From Fibrobacter succinogenes (GTDB taxonomy: Bacteria > Fibrobacterota > Fibrobacteria > Fibrobacterales > Fibrobacteraceae), in NCBI GenBank assembly GCA_902762305.1, contig CACWNW010000008.1:1-64000 (forward strand): 64,000 nucleotides of DNA. The letters run 5' to 3'. Positions 18,901 to 27,796 of this stretch are shown here, one piece after another. The notes below the pieces were generated by a model, which did no database searches, was not told where the DNA came from, and saw only the letters and a program-made list of their open reading frames with translations. Every line of letters begins with the position of its first letter. The first letter of the stretch is position 1. Position numbers and translations under genes: made by a program.

Positions 18901-19542
18901 CGTGGCGCCCTTGTTGCTGAGCAGTATGTTCCAGGCGTCCCGTGCTCCGGGGGTCCATTCCAGGATGCCGTCGAGCGAACTGTAGTCGGGCGTGAAGCAT
19001 TGCGCCTCGCGGTTCTGCATCATGTACTTGGCCGCGTTCACGAAGTTCTTGACGAAGAGTTCCATCTTGAAATCCGTGGAGTTCAGCAGTTCCATGAATG
19101 GGGCTTCGAACGACCACTTGTCGCGAATGAGCCGCTGTATCAGGGTCTCGATTCCGTCGTCCGAGACGACGTCCTGGTCGAAGGATGAGCCCGCCTCGTA
19201 GGCGAAGTCGTGCAGCACCTTCTGGCAGAAGGAATGGATGGTGAAAATCGGCGCCGTATGGATGTTCTGCAGTGCCTCGCGGTAGCATTCCACGTTCTCT
19301 TCGGCGAGGCAGTCTTCCATCTTTTGGCGGATGCGGTCGCGGAGTTCGCCGGTCGCCTTGTCGGTGTAGGTGACGATTAGGATTTTGGACAGGGGGATGC
19401 CCGCGTGGCCGTTTTCGCCGCGCACGAGTTTTGCCACCAGCTGCTGGATGGTGTACGTCTTGCCGGTGCCTGCCGAGGCATCGATATAGAGGTTGTTCCC
19501 GAAATGGAAATCGTTGATGTCGAAAAGTCTAGTCATGGACAT
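15988..19542 (-). CDS. recB: RecB: exodeoxyribonuclease V beta subunit (helicase-nuclease)
   Basis: 1184 residues, close to E. coli RecB. N-terminal UvrD-type helicase: Walker A ASAGTGKT (residues 22-29), motif Ia VTYTDKAT, motif II IIDEFQDTN, GDPKQSIFSFQGA, and the late motifs LMTIHASKGLAFP and VAYTRAE. The C-terminal PD-(D/E)XK nuclease is visible as GFIDLMF, ILDWKSD and QRVLYSYLLIKWL, so both helicase and nuclease should be active. The ATG at 19542 has GGAGG eight nt upstream, inside the end of recC (14-nt overlap). It processes double-strand DNA ends for RecA. Confidence 0.95.
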   Translation of the reverse strand: MSMTRLFDINDFHFGNNLYIDASAGTGKTYTIQQLVAKLVRGENGHAGIPLSKILIVTYTDKATGELRDRIRQKMEDCLAEENVECYREALQNIHTAPIFTIHSFCQKVLHDFAYEAGSSFDQDVVSDDGIETLIQRLIRDKWSFEAPFMELLNSTDFKMELFVKNFVNAAKYMMQNREAQCFTPDYSSLDGILEWTPGARDAWNILLSNKGATAVQQNKSKTSTVKLSDFIEAIQAYDGTDKLFPGRKFNKNWQNIWDSDELNDAVNFFFAAQKNDLQKASLKKYQEFIFAHVNELVGLWQKEKREGKAQSFSDMINDVHNSVVNGDGSLVQKLRETYRYAIIDEFQDTNQLQWDIFKSIFLDAPENNIVVVGDPKQSIFSFQGADVGVYRRAIAEIGEKNGRRLSTNYRSSDDIIGACNELFQGEFFANSDFTDSEVPPADSKKTSPELNGERTAPLWISGISDEFEFADFAVRKIVECCAPSANDPTKTALQVFDKDKKVLRDVRFSDFAILSRTRSEMTALETAMAQVGIPYTRYKDTNLFYGKECAHWISLLKALDAPDFSSWNRKFLNEALITDFFRVPLECVENESFVYPTGRVMNLFITWRQLVAKGRWAELQESIYQETEIDKFLSTPATLQQLAKIKQIGTYIFDYLYNNQVSLEEIVKHLQGLANSSEDVDDADGNLVAKGSDFDAVNLMTIHASKGLAFPIAIITGGLRGDNYRKEREPYAFDFSGKKHIGFDAIVSREQNKLENHEEWRRLIYVAYTRAESLMIVPRYKIWHEDVGNGEWRINPGKPFAFLANAIERMTKTEFARMPQDDFYAKANVPALKKIVAQILRNAKKEKPDTSELPDFDELQQKVNSACIYQYSYSSLAAKKRVLDDISIDGSRTNREEFVEGDTAGAILIDDATALVQPCTRYDTAAPVANLPGYPRGANLGDALHKVFEKLDFEKVGNLPSENAARDDSELHDLIVETYQGNSIHIQEHPEWSGLTAGFIWNTLNADLPEIHGSEATGKSFSLRELPAAARRAEMGFHLDSHDPEDSPWVNRLCKGFIDLMFVRKGDDGKDYYSILDWKSDVMDDADYSDKDALAQKIEEEYSVQRVLYSYLLIKWLRQFFGDMSEEEIYDNHFGGIYYALARGTRAQTSNGIYCQTWKSFADLEKSYINITALMKSSAKETA

Positions 19543-22500
19543 CGACTGCGCCTCCCATATCGCTTTCGGGGTCCCACAGCCCGGGCGTCAGTTCCTTGAG
19601 GTCCTGGGATTCCTTGTTCCATGTTGCCATGAAATCCTTTTCGTCGAATCCGCATACCTTCTTGATGTCGAACAGCTTGCTGCCCGCGAAGTATTTCCAG
19701 GGGGAGTTGTTTTCGTCGGCGAATGCCTTGATGTAGTCGCCGTAGCCCTCGATTTCGTTTTCGAAAACCATGTCGATGGGGAGCACCTTGCTGTAACGTT
19801 CCCATTTCCCGTTTGCGTCCGTCTGCAGGGCGAACATCTTCCGGTAGATTCTGTTGAGTGTTTTCTCTGCGCTGTCGGGCGTGTGGCAGATGCGCTTGGC
19901 CTTCCATTCCTTCTTGGAATAGACGTCCGCGTATATCTCAGGAACGGGCTCGCTTTTTCTCCCGGCCTCGCAGATGAGCGCGAGCGCCTGGATATAGCCC
20001 GAAAGGAAATGGTACTGGTGAATCTTTGCGCCCGCCGTGTCGATGAGGTGGATGCTGCCGTTGTCCTGGGCGTACAGCGCGATGTTCCCGTGGAGCGTCC
20101 AGCCTTCCATCTTGAGTTCTATGGTGCGTTTCCCGTACCGGAATCCTGTCCCGCCGTACCGCGTCTCGATGAAGTCGGCGAGGTCGCTGGCTTCGTCGCG
20201 GATGTCGCTCCAGATGCGCTCGCAGAATGTTCCCTTGGGCAGCAGCCCCTTGGACAGCGCGTAGGCGCGGATGCTTTCTTCGGTTGTCAGGCGGTCGCTT
20301 TCGAAGACGCCGAGCATCTGGGCCATGAGCATGCGCCGTAGAATCGTCTCTTGCAGCCTGTCGATAAGGACGGGCTCGAATTCCGTCTTTTCGGGGTCTT
20401 CCTTCTCGTCTTCGATTTGCATCATCTGGGCGACGCGGAATTCGAAGGGGTCCTTGAGGAATTCCTTGAACTGGTAGATGCTCGCCTGCTCGGGGAGCCG
20501 CTGGTCGTTGCCGTTTTCCGGGTCGGGCTCAAAGTTTACGACTTCACGGTCGTTGCCGAATTCCAGGTAGGTGTTCTTGTTGCGGATTTCGCGGCGGGTG
20601 AAAAGTTCTTCCCACGGGCGCGTCTCGTCGAGCGGGACGGTGGAATCGGGCCAGAGGTTCTTGGGTACGGCGCCCCCCTCGGTACAGCCCGCCTTGACGG
20701 CGTTCCTCAGGAATCCGCGGATATCGTTCACGATGGAGGAGGGGTAGAAATCCTCGTCCTTCTGCAAATCCTTGTTCACGTAGCTTATGAAGAATCCTTC
20801 GGCGGTGCTCATGAGCTGGCAGAGGAACGCATAGCGGTTGCGGCTCACGATGGAGTCGTCGCCGGGCCAGGGGCGGCAGGACTTGCGCAGGTCCAGCGTG
20901 TTGGTGCTGCGCACTCCGGGGAAATTCGCTGCGTCGGCGCCCATGAAGAACAGGTACTTCGTGGGTACAATCCGGTTGGGCGCGAACTTCATGAAGGTGA
21001 GCCCGTTGATGAACAGGTTCCCGCAGCTGTATTCCGAGCCGCGCGCGGCATACAGCAATGTCTGCGAAAGGATTTTCCACGAGAGGCTCTCGCTCCCGGC
21101 GAGGAACTGGTATTCCAGGTTTTCGCGGGCAGCCGTGACCGAATGGTAGACGACGCTCTCGCCGGCAAGTTCCTTGGGCGGGTTGCCCATACAGAGCCAT
21201 GAATCCAGGAACTGGAAGACCGCGGTGAGGTCCGCTTCCATGCCCATCCAGGTTTCCAGCGAGTCGATGGCGTCGACAAAGCGGTAGAGCGAGCTGTTGT
21301 CGCCGCTGCTGATGTCGCTGTAGGGCTGGATTTCGCCCGCGTCCGTCTCGATGCCGCCGTAGCTGAACTTCGAAAGCAGCAGGCGCCGTGTCGCGGTAAT
21401 CCAGGATTCTTCGCGCCGGGTCACGCCGTTGTCGTCGGCGATGCGGTCGCGGTATATGTTCATGTTGGATGCCCAGGATTCCCAGTTCGAGATTTCGTCG
21501 GGGAGAATCTTGCGGACGTTCTGCACTACGGGATTGCGGACAAGCGCGAAGAAGTCGGGCCTGGAAAGCGTGCCCTTCTCGCGGATGGAGAAAAGTGTCG
21601 AGAGCGCGCTGGCCGTATGCGAATCGCGGGCCGCGGAATCCACGATGTTGAAGGGGACGTGGAACCCGTCGCGGGTCTGGTCGAACACCTGGAAGATTGC
21701 CGTGCGGTAGTCGTCGATGTTCGGCGATACCACGAGGATGTCGGCGATGGTCGCCTTCGGCTTCCCCTGCGCATCCTTTTCGGAAAGGAGCCTGCAGATG
21801 CGGGAATGGAGCGCTTCCACCTCGCGTATTTTCGAAGGGGCCGTCGTCACGCCGAAGGAGTTGTCGTTCTCGAACGGGAGTTTGCCGAGAATGTCCGCGT
21901 CTTCGCAGAACACGTTCTTGCGGTGTGCCACCATCCACTGCACGTTGTGGAGCAGCGTGTCGCAGGGCATTTCGCGGTTCCTGTCCACGATGGAATCGCC
22001 GTCGAATACGAAGTTGTAGTCGGTGGCGATGCTCCACAGCTTTATGTTGTCTCGGCCCGCCTTGCCCCAGTAGCGCAGGAGCTCGTTTTCGTCTTCGTCG
22101 ATAGTTTCGCTTTCGTCGTCGGGCGCGGCAGCGAGTTTCGGGAGCACGGGCCGCATGCTTTCGATAGGCTTGCGTGCGCCGCTGCAGTCTTCCCAGAAGG
22201 CCATGCACGGGTTCTGGATATAGGCGTACACCTCGTGCTGTCTCGCGAATTCCTGCAATATCACGCGGTAGAACTGCCCCATGCCCGAAAGCCCGAAAAT
22301 GAATACCGGCAGGTCGCCCTGGTAATGGAATTCCGCCTTCCCGTCACTGCCCTTGCAGGCCTCGTACAGGTAGGGGAGCGTGAGGTAGGTGACTTCGCCG
22401 CCCTCGCCGCTCTTTTCGCCTGCTTTCTCGAACACGCACGTGAGCAGTGATTTCCCGCTGGAATCGGCATGGAACAGCGCCGAATAAAGTTTGCGTTGCC

Positions 22501-23062
22501 AGGCCTCGTTCGCGGCGGGCGTCCCGTCGCGCGTGATGAAGAAGTCGCGCAGGTCTCCCTGCTTCCAGCAGTCGAGAATACCCTTCGCGCTCTCGAGCGT
22601 CTCGGAATCGGCGATGAATCCGCTCGGGCGGCTCGTCTCGTATTCCAGGAAAAGCCCCGCCATTACGTTCGCGAAGTCGAAAAGCCTGTTCTCGTCGATG
22701 GCACAGTCGCTTTCGAGGTACGCCTTGACGCTGTCGCCCAGGAGCTCGTAATTGTACTTGCCGTCTGTTTTCTGCTGCAGGTACGATATGATTACGTTCG
22801 CGAGCATGTCCGACGAAAGCTTCTTGAGCTGCGTGTTGTCGCCGACCAGGATGTCAAATAGAAACCGGTCGATGGTGCTCTTGTTCAGGTTCGCGAGCAC
22901 GCCCTTCTTTTGCACCCAGCGCAGGCGGAACCACTGCTCCAGTTTCGGGTCCGGGAAAATCACCACAGGCGCCTCGAACGGGTTCTTCCAGCACCTGGAA
23001 ATCTCGTCGATCATCTCGTCGGCGAGGTTTGTCAGGTTCAGCGCGAATTTCAGGTGCAGCAT
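19529..23062 (-). CDS. recC: RecC: exodeoxyribonuclease V gamma subunit
   Basis: 1177 residues from the ATG at 23062, fitting RecC (about 1120). The N-terminus matches the family (LT.LA..I......PF..PVVIFPDPKLEQWFRLRW), with further helicase-like remnants (FIFGLSGMGQFYR, DILVVSPNID, FMGADAANFPG). In E. coli RecC splits the duplex and reads Chi. An earlier in-frame ATG at 23131 would add 23 residues, but TATATT ends 6 nt before the ATG at 23062 and there is no Shine-Dalgarno, so transcription may begin at the start codon itself. First gene of the recCBD operon; no ptrA lies between the rec genes, unlike in E. coli. Confidence 0.92.
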   Translation of the reverse strand: MLHLKFALNLTNLADEMIDEISRCWKNPFEAPVVIFPDPKLEQWFRLRWVQKKGVLANLNKSTIDRFLFDILVGDNTQLKKLSSDMLANVIISYLQQKTDGKYNYELLGDSVKAYLESDCAIDENRLFDFANVMAGLFLEYETSRPSGFIADSETLESAKGILDCWKQGDLRDFFITRDGTPAANEAWQRKLYSALFHADSSGKSLLTCVFEKAGEKSGEGGEVTYLTLPYLYEACKGSDGKAEFHYQGDLPVFIFGLSGMGQFYRVILQEFARQHEVYAYIQNPCMAFWEDCSGARKPIESMRPVLPKLAAAPDDESETIDEDENELLRYWGKAGRDNIKLWSIATDYNFVFDGDSIVDRNREMPCDTLLHNVQWMVAHRKNVFCEDADILGKLPFENDNSFGVTTAPSKIREVEALHSRICRLLSEKDAQGKPKATIADILVVSPNIDDYRTAIFQVFDQTRDGFHVPFNIVDSAARDSHTASALSTLFSIREKGTLSRPDFFALVRNPVVQNVRKILPDEISNWESWASNMNIYRDRIADDNGVTRREESWITATRRLLLSKFSYGGIETDAGEIQPYSDISSGDNSSLYRFVDAIDSLETWMGMEADLTAVFQFLDSWLCMGNPPKELAGESVVYHSVTAARENLEYQFLAGSESLSWKILSQTLLYAARGSEYSCGNLFINGLTFMKFAPNRIVPTKYLFFMGADAANFPGVRSTNTLDLRKSCRPWPGDDSIVSRNRYAFLCQLMSTAEGFFISYVNKDLQKDEDFYPSSIVNDIRGFLRNAVKAGCTEGGAVPKNLWPDSTVPLDETRPWEELFTRREIRNKNTYLEFGNDREVVNFEPDPENGNDQRLPEQASIYQFKEFLKDPFEFRVAQMMQIEDEKEDPEKTEFEPVLIDRLQETILRRMLMAQMLGVFESDRLTTEESIRAYALSKGLLPKGTFCERIWSDIRDEASDLADFIETRYGGTGFRYGKRTIELKMEGWTLHGNIALYAQDNGSIHLIDTAGAKIHQYHFLSGYIQALALICEAGRKSEPVPEIYADVYSKKEWKAKRICHTPDSAEKTLNRIYRKMFALQTDANGKWERYSKVLPIDMVFENEIEGYGDYIKAFADENNSPWKYFAGSKLFDIKKVCGFDEKDFMATWNKESQDLKELTPGLWDPESDMGGAVDVHD

Positions 23063-23190
23063 GGTGAGAATATATAAAAAACGGCAAATGACATCGTCAT
23101 GGCGAGTGATGTTCTTTTGCGCAAGTTCCACTACGCCGACATCAACGTTGATACGCCTTCTTTAGGAATTTTTTTTGCATTTTTATCAAA

Positions 23191-23222
23191 GAAAAACGCC
23201 AGAAGAAGAATCTCTTCTGACG
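23191..23222 (-). terminator. Terminator of the CE1-type esterase gene
   Basis: On the minus strand the stem GCGTCAGAAGA/TCTTCTGGC is followed by GTTTTTC. It lies about 70 bp past the esterase stop, in the gap before recC. Confidence 0.6.
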
Positions 23223-23236
23223 CCTATTTATCCTTC

Positions 23237-23280
23237 CCTGGATCCTTCGCTTCGGCGCTTTGCGCCTGCGTTTAGGATGA
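23237..23280 (-). repeat. TCATCCT...GGATCCAGG intergenic repeat, copy 1
   Basis: On the minus strand it reads TCATCCTAAACGCAGGCGC, then AAGCGCCGAAGCGAAGGATC, then CAGG. The block GGCGCAAAGCGCCG is palindromic. The same block and the GGATCCAG end recur at 47398-47507, so this is a dispersed repeat. Confidence 0.6.
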
Positions 23281-23291
23281 TACAGGCGCGC

Positions 23292-24782
23292 TTAAAACTG
23301 CGTTATAAATTCCCAGGCGGTGGGTGTTGTCCACACCTTGCCGTCGTCGCTGGCGTTGTATGCGTGTTTACCGTCGAATGTGCACCACTTCACGGGGAAG
23401 CGCGGGTCGACTGTCTTATAGTCGTAGCACACGTGCTTGCCGCTGGTGTATTCCTCCGCCTCTTCGCCCCTGGCGTCGGTGAAGTTGCCGTCGGCGTCAG
23501 GTTTTCCGTTGTTCTTCAGGATCCTGTCGCGGGCACTGCGGCCGAGCTTGGGCGTACAAAGTTCGTCTCCCATGCCGACAGTCCCCATCCAGGCGATGGG
23601 GAGTCCCTTGTTCTTGGGCAAGTAAATCACTTGGTCCATCGTTGCAAATACCACCACGCCACGCAGGCGGTGCTGGAAATCCTGTGCAAGGGAGTTACTG
23701 AACATGGCGCCGAAGCTGAACCCGACGGAGAACACGCGCGATGTATCGACGCAGAGGTTCTCGTTCAGGTAGGTGAGGAATTCGTCAAAGAAGATGTGGT
23801 CCTTGTCGTCCCCGCATCGCCATGGATTTTCTGTTTCTTTCCCGGATCTATCTGTTTCAGTCGTGTATCCGTGCGGCGCGACGAAGATGGTGTTCTCCTT
23901 GGCACCTGACTGGTTTCGGAGTCCGTAGTAGGCTTCTCTCGTTGCCACGTTCTTGGCGGAACCGCCCATGTAGTGCATGCCGAACACGAGGCGGTAGGGC
24001 TTGTTCTTGTCGTAGTTTTCGGGCATGGTGAGGTAGATTTCGTGCTCGATGCCGCCACCGGTGAACGTGAAGTTGTCCTTCAGCGTGTTTTCCTTGCCGC
24101 AGCCCTTACTCGGGGTTGGGGCGTTCTTGAGCGCGTAGCCGAATGCGTAGGTCTGCTCGGTGGCCGCCGCGGTGAGTTTCAGTTCGAGAGTCGTGTCGAG
24201 CGTGCCGAGCGGGACGGTGAGCGTGTCGAAACCTTCGGCGACAACCCGGAGCACTTCATCCTTCTGGATTTCCTTCAGCAGGGCGTGGCCGCTCTCGCTG
24301 AACGTGGCGCTGTAGTTGCCGTTCGCGGTAAAGCGGATGGCCTGCTTCGCGCTGCCTACGGAGACCTGCGCCACGTAGACGCCCCTGGCCTTGACGCCGG
24401 AAGAGAGGTCCACCTGGCCGGAACCGTAGAGGGTCTGCTTGAATACCTGGTTGCCCATGAGGTCGAAAATACGGACCTGCACGGGGGAGTTCCCGCTCTG
24501 CGAGAACGAGAGTATGCCGGAATTGATGCTGATGTATCCCGGCGCGTGCGAGGCGGCGATGGCGTCGGGCGTTTTTGAGGTATCCTGTTCGTCCTCGTGG
24601 ATGCTGAACTTGCCGCTACTGTCCGTGACGGTCGACTTGTTCTCCTTGATGAGGGTGACTTCGGCCCCGGCTATGGCCTTGTCCGATTTGTCCTTGACCG
24701 TGCCGCTCACTGTGTAAGCGGATGCCGCGGTGAATGCTGTTGCTAGCGCGATGGGGAATACGAGATAATCCGCCCTTTTCAT
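23292..24782 (-). CDS. Secreted CE1-type esterase (feruloyl/acetylxylan esterase-like) with accessory domains
   Basis: 496 residues. A signal peptide (1-22) is followed by a carboxypeptidase-regulatory-like beta domain (about 24-90, VSGTVKDKSDKAIAGAEVTL), a module resembling a sorting tail (about 100-155, VRIFDLMGNQVF...GVYVAQV), a short linker, and a polyhydroxybutyrate depolymerase/feruloyl-esterase (CE1-like) catalytic domain from about 215. The nucleophile elbow is GFSFGA (Ser356), with the probable catalytic His in FDGKHAYN near the end. It likely removes ferulic or acetyl groups from xylan outside the cell. The ATG at 24782 has AAGGAGG five nt upstream. The sorting-like module sits inside the protein here, unlike in its neighbours. 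Confidence 0.85.
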   Translation of the reverse strand: MKRADYLVFPIALATAFTAASAYTVSGTVKDKSDKAIAGAEVTLIKENKSTVTDSSGKFSIHEDEQDTSKTPDAIAASHAPGYISINSGILSFSQSGNSPVQVRIFDLMGNQVFKQTLYGSGQVDLSSGVKARGVYVAQVSVGSAKQAIRFTANGNYSATFSESGHALLKEIQKDEVLRVVAEGFDTLTVPLGTLDTTLELKLTAAATEQTYAFGYALKNAPTPSKGCGKENTLKDNFTFTGGGIEHEIYLTMPENYDKNKPYRLVFGMHYMGGSAKNVATREAYYGLRNQSGAKENTIFVAPHGYTTETDRSGKETENPWRCGDDKDHIFFDEFLTYLNENLCVDTSRVFSVGFSFGAMFSNSLAQDFQHRLRGVVVFATMDQVIYLPKNKGLPIAWMGTVGMGDELCTPKLGRSARDRILKNNGKPDADGNFTDARGEEAEEYTSGKHVCYDYKTVDPRFPVKWCTFDGKHAYNASDDGKVWTTPTAWEFITQF

Positions 24783-24905
24783 GTTGGCCTCCTTCGACAT
24801 GCCAATTCGGTTGCCGGATTTTCGGCAGCCATTAGGTACGAATATAGTTTATTCACCAAAGGAGAGTATGTAAAAAATAAGAATTTGTTAATGTGCTTCT
24901 TTTGT

Positions 24906-24936
24906 GCAAAAAAGGGCGGTCGAAATGACCGCCCTT
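24906..24936 (-). terminator. Terminator of the GH8 gene
   Basis: A perfect 10-bp stem AAGGGCGGTC/GACCGCCCTT (24912-24921 with 24927-24936) around a 5-nt loop. On the minus strand it runs into TTTTTT, about 25 bp beyond the GH8 stop. Confidence 0.85.
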
Positions 24937-24960
24937 CTGCTCGTGCTCTCTTTCGAGGCG

Positions 24961-26571
24961 CTATTTTGCAACCTTGTATGCCTTGCTGCCGACGATGACG
25001 AGCATGGCGCCCGTGTTGGCGATGCGGATTTCCTGGGTCGGGGCCGCTGTCTTCGATGCCATCAGTATGCGGCCGTTGAGGTCGGTGACTGTGAACTTCG
25101 CGCCGACGGGGGCGTTTGCAATGTAGAGGGAACCGTTGTCGGCCCACACCTTCACGCCCATGCGCGGTGCCACCGGGCAGATCGCGCGGGGTGTCGGCTT
25201 GATGGTCACTTCGTAGAGCTGGCATTCCTCGAAGGATTTGATCGTGGTCTCTTCGGTGTATGTGACTCCGTTGTATTCGTCGGCTTCGACGGTTTTCTGC
25301 TTCATCTCGGGCTTCGGCTTCCAGATCTTGAAGCTTCCGCACAGGTGGAGCATGGAGAGGTAGTGCACCAGGCCGTCGTAGTAGCGGTACTGTCCGGTCA
25401 TGGGCTTCGCATCCCAGGCCTTCTGCAGGTTCTTCTTGATAATGTCCTCGTAACCGCTCATGTCCTTAAGCGCAATGGCTGCCACAGCGTTCGCGCCCGT
25501 TTCGCCCAGCGTGTAGTTTTCGCTGGGATTCGAACCGTCCCAGTTGAAGCGACCGTGCTTGTAGCCGTCCTGCTCGAAGAAGTCGATAATGCGCTTGGCC
25601 ATTTCGACCTGACGTGTAGAATCGGCGCCGAACAGGTAGTAGTCCATGCCGAAGTTCATGGCGCAGCGCATGGCATCGTACATGTACCTCGTCGCGTTCT
25701 GGTTGTACTCGACTGAGTGCGGAGTACCGTCAAAGTTATTGTAGTCGGAGAACAGCCCGGACTTGGTGTTGGACGATTTGTAGAGGTGGTCGCGGGTCGC
25801 CTTGGCGGCCTTTTTCCACTTCTCCTGATTGCTCGTAGACCAGCGGGAGAACAGGTCGACAAATGCAGGCAGGTCGTAGGACGGGTCGGAGAAGTTATTC
25901 TCGTTGCCTTGCGGCTGGAAGGTGATGACGTAGTGCTGCGGGTTAAAGAGCGAATGCTGGCTGTTATCCCACATCCTCTTCAAAATGTACTGGGCGTCAT
26001 CCATGTACTGTGCGTCATTCCAGCGGTTTGCCGCGAAGAGCAGCGACATCATGAAGTACATTTCGCCGTCGGGTGCACAGTTGTCGTCGCCGCCGGTGCC
26101 GCTTTCGCCACGCTTCCAGGCAAAGTAACCATCCCAGCCACCGCCCTTGTGCCACATGTGGCTCTTGGCCCAGTTCCAGAGCTTGTCGAATTCTTCCTTG
26201 TGGTTGGTCTGCACGCTGATCATCATCCCGTAGCTCATGCCTTCGGAACGGACGTCGTTGTTACCTGTATCCTTGATATAGGCTTCGGTGCCCTTGTCGT
26301 AAAAGACTTTCGAGTTGTTGTCGCCTTTGAAATAGTGGTCCCAGAGTTGGTCCAGTTTTGCCTGGATTTCTTCGTCGGTCTTGCCTAGGTATTTTTTGAA
26401 CGGGCTGGTGTAATCGCCGGTGTAATAGGCACCGCTGTAGTTCGTTTCGTCGCAATCTGGGCCGTAGTAGGCTCCGTTCTCGTCAAAAAATGTGGTGGTG
26501 GCGCCTTCTGCCGCGGCAGCGAGTGATGCGCCGAACAGTAAGGCCGTAGAAATGGCAGGTAATCTTTTCAT
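24961..26571 (-). CDS. Secreted GH8 glycoside hydrolase (reducing-end xylanase/endoglucanase-like)
   Basis: 536 residues. The signal peptide (MKRLPAISTALLFGASLAAA) leads into a GH8 (alpha/alpha)6 barrel, about residues 30-420. The proton donor lies in RSEGMSYGMM (Glu110) and a catalytic-site Asp in APDGEMYFMM (Asp168). The family splits into cellulases, xylanases and reducing-end xylose-releasing exo-oligoxylanases. The N-terminal YYGP and long insertions recall the last group, but this is by memory only. A linker (about 425-470) precedes a C-terminal module with VTDLNGRILMAS and VIVGSKAYKVAK, shared in style with other secreted proteins here. ATG has AGGAG at good spacing; TATATTAT about 30 nt further upstream may be the promoter. 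Confidence 0.9.
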   Translation of the reverse strand: MKRLPAISTALLFGASLAAAAEGATTTFFDENGAYYGPDCDETNYSGAYYTGDYTSPFKKYLGKTDEEIQAKLDQLWDHYFKGDNNSKVFYDKGTEAYIKDTGNNDVRSEGMSYGMMISVQTNHKEEFDKLWNWAKSHMWHKGGGWDGYFAWKRGESGTGGDDNCAPDGEMYFMMSLLFAANRWNDAQYMDDAQYILKRMWDNSQHSLFNPQHYVITFQPQGNENNFSDPSYDLPAFVDLFSRWSTSNQEKWKKAAKATRDHLYKSSNTKSGLFSDYNNFDGTPHSVEYNQNATRYMYDAMRCAMNFGMDYYLFGADSTRQVEMAKRIIDFFEQDGYKHGRFNWDGSNPSENYTLGETGANAVAAIALKDMSGYEDIIKKNLQKAWDAKPMTGQYRYYDGLVHYLSMLHLCGSFKIWKPKPEMKQKTVEADEYNGVTYTEETTIKSFEECQLYEVTIKPTPRAICPVAPRMGVKVWADNGSLYIANAPVGAKFTVTDLNGRILMASKTAAPTQEIRIANTGAMLVIVGSKAYKVAK

Positions 26572-26768
26572 GCTTGCTCCTTTTTTTACCCTTCCACACG
26601 TTACCCAGCTATAATATAAGCAGAAAAAGCCCGCGCGTGCAGGACTTTGGCGAATTGTCGTTGTTCGCGAAAACAACGACTTGTCGCGAAGTGAAAAAAT
26701 GTCTATATGATATGTTGTCGGTGAATGAAGAATAGTTATCTTTTTAACAAAACCAAAGGACTTCAACT

Positions 26769-27695
26769 ATGTCGAAGATTTATACTTCTGCCGACCAGCT
26801 TATCGGCCATACCCCGCTCCTGGAACTCACGCATATCGAAGAAGGTCTGGGCGCGAAGATTCTCGCGAAACTCGAATACTTCAATCCCGGCGGATCCGTG
26901 AAGGACCGCGTCGCGAAGGCGATGCTCGACGATGCCGAAAGGAGCGGCAAGCTCAAGCCCGGTTCCGTAATCATCGAGCCGACATCGGGCAATACCGGCA
27001 TCGGGCTTGCTTCTGTTGGCACTGCCCGCGGCTACCGCACGATCATCGTGATGCCCGAGACCATGAGCATCGAACGCCGCCTGGTCATGAAGGCCTACGG
27101 CGCGGAACTCGTGCTGACCGAGGGTGCGAAGGGCATGAAGGGCGCCATCGAGAAGGCCGACGAACTCGCGAAGGAAATCCCGGACAGCTTTATCCCGGGG
27201 CAGTTCGTGAACCCCGCGAACCCGGCCGCGCACCGTGCGACGACGGGCCCCGAAATCTGGGACGATACCGACGGTAAGGTGGATATTTTTGTCGCGGGCG
27301 TGGGCACGGGCGGAACCTTGTCCGGCGTGGGCGAATTCCTCAAGGGCAAGAACCCGAACGTGAAGGTCGTGGCTGTGGAGCCCGCAAGCTCTCCGGTGCT
27401 TACCAAGGGTGTCGCGGGCCCGCATATGATCCAGGGCATCGGCGCGAACTTCGTTCCCGAAACGCTGAACACCAAGATTTACGACGAGGTCATCCCGGTC
27501 GAGAACGAGGCCGCTTTCGAGGCTGGCCGCGAGATGGGCAAGCGGGAAGGCGTGCTGGTGGGAATCTCCTCGGGTGCCGCCCTCTGGGCCGCGAAGGAAC
27601 TCGCGAAGCGCCCCGAGAACAAGGGCAAGACCATCGTGGTGCTCCTCCCCGATACGGGCGACCGCTACCTTTCTACTCCGCTCTTCGCGGAATAG
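26769..27695 (+). CDS. cysK: Cysteine synthase A (O-acetylserine sulfhydrylase)
   Basis: 308 residues, fold-type II PLP enzyme that makes cysteine from O-acetylserine and sulfide. The PLP lysine is in NPGGSVKDR (Lys45), the substrate loop is [10 protein letters not shown], and the phosphate-binding glycine loop is [11 protein letters not shown]. The ending [10 protein letters not shown] matches CysK rather than CysM. The ATG is preceded by AAAGGA. It is divergent from the GH8 gene and followed after 101 bp by a mutase gene; no other sulfur-assimilation genes are nearby. Confidence 0.95.
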   Translation: MSKIYTSADQLIGHTPLLELTHIEEGLGAKILAKLEYFNPGGSVKDRVAKAMLDDAERSGKLKPGSVIIEPTSGNTGIGLASVGTARGYRTIIVMPETMSIERRLVMKAYGAELVLTEGAKGMKGAIEKADELAKEIPDSFIPGQFVNPANPAAHRATTGPEIWDDTDGKVDIFVAGVGTGGTLSGVGEFLKGKNPNVKVVAVEPASSPVLTKGVAGPHMIQGIGANFVPETLNTKIYDEVIPVENEAAFEAGREMGKREGVLVGISSGAALWAAKELAKRPENKGKTIVVLLPDTGDRYLSTPLFAE

Positions 27696-27796
27696 CGCAT
27701 GCGCCGTGACCGCGGCGCTATTTGCTATTTTTCAACAAACATCCGGCGGCATGCCGCGGCCCTGCCGGCCGCTGCCGCCACATTCCAGAGGTTTAT

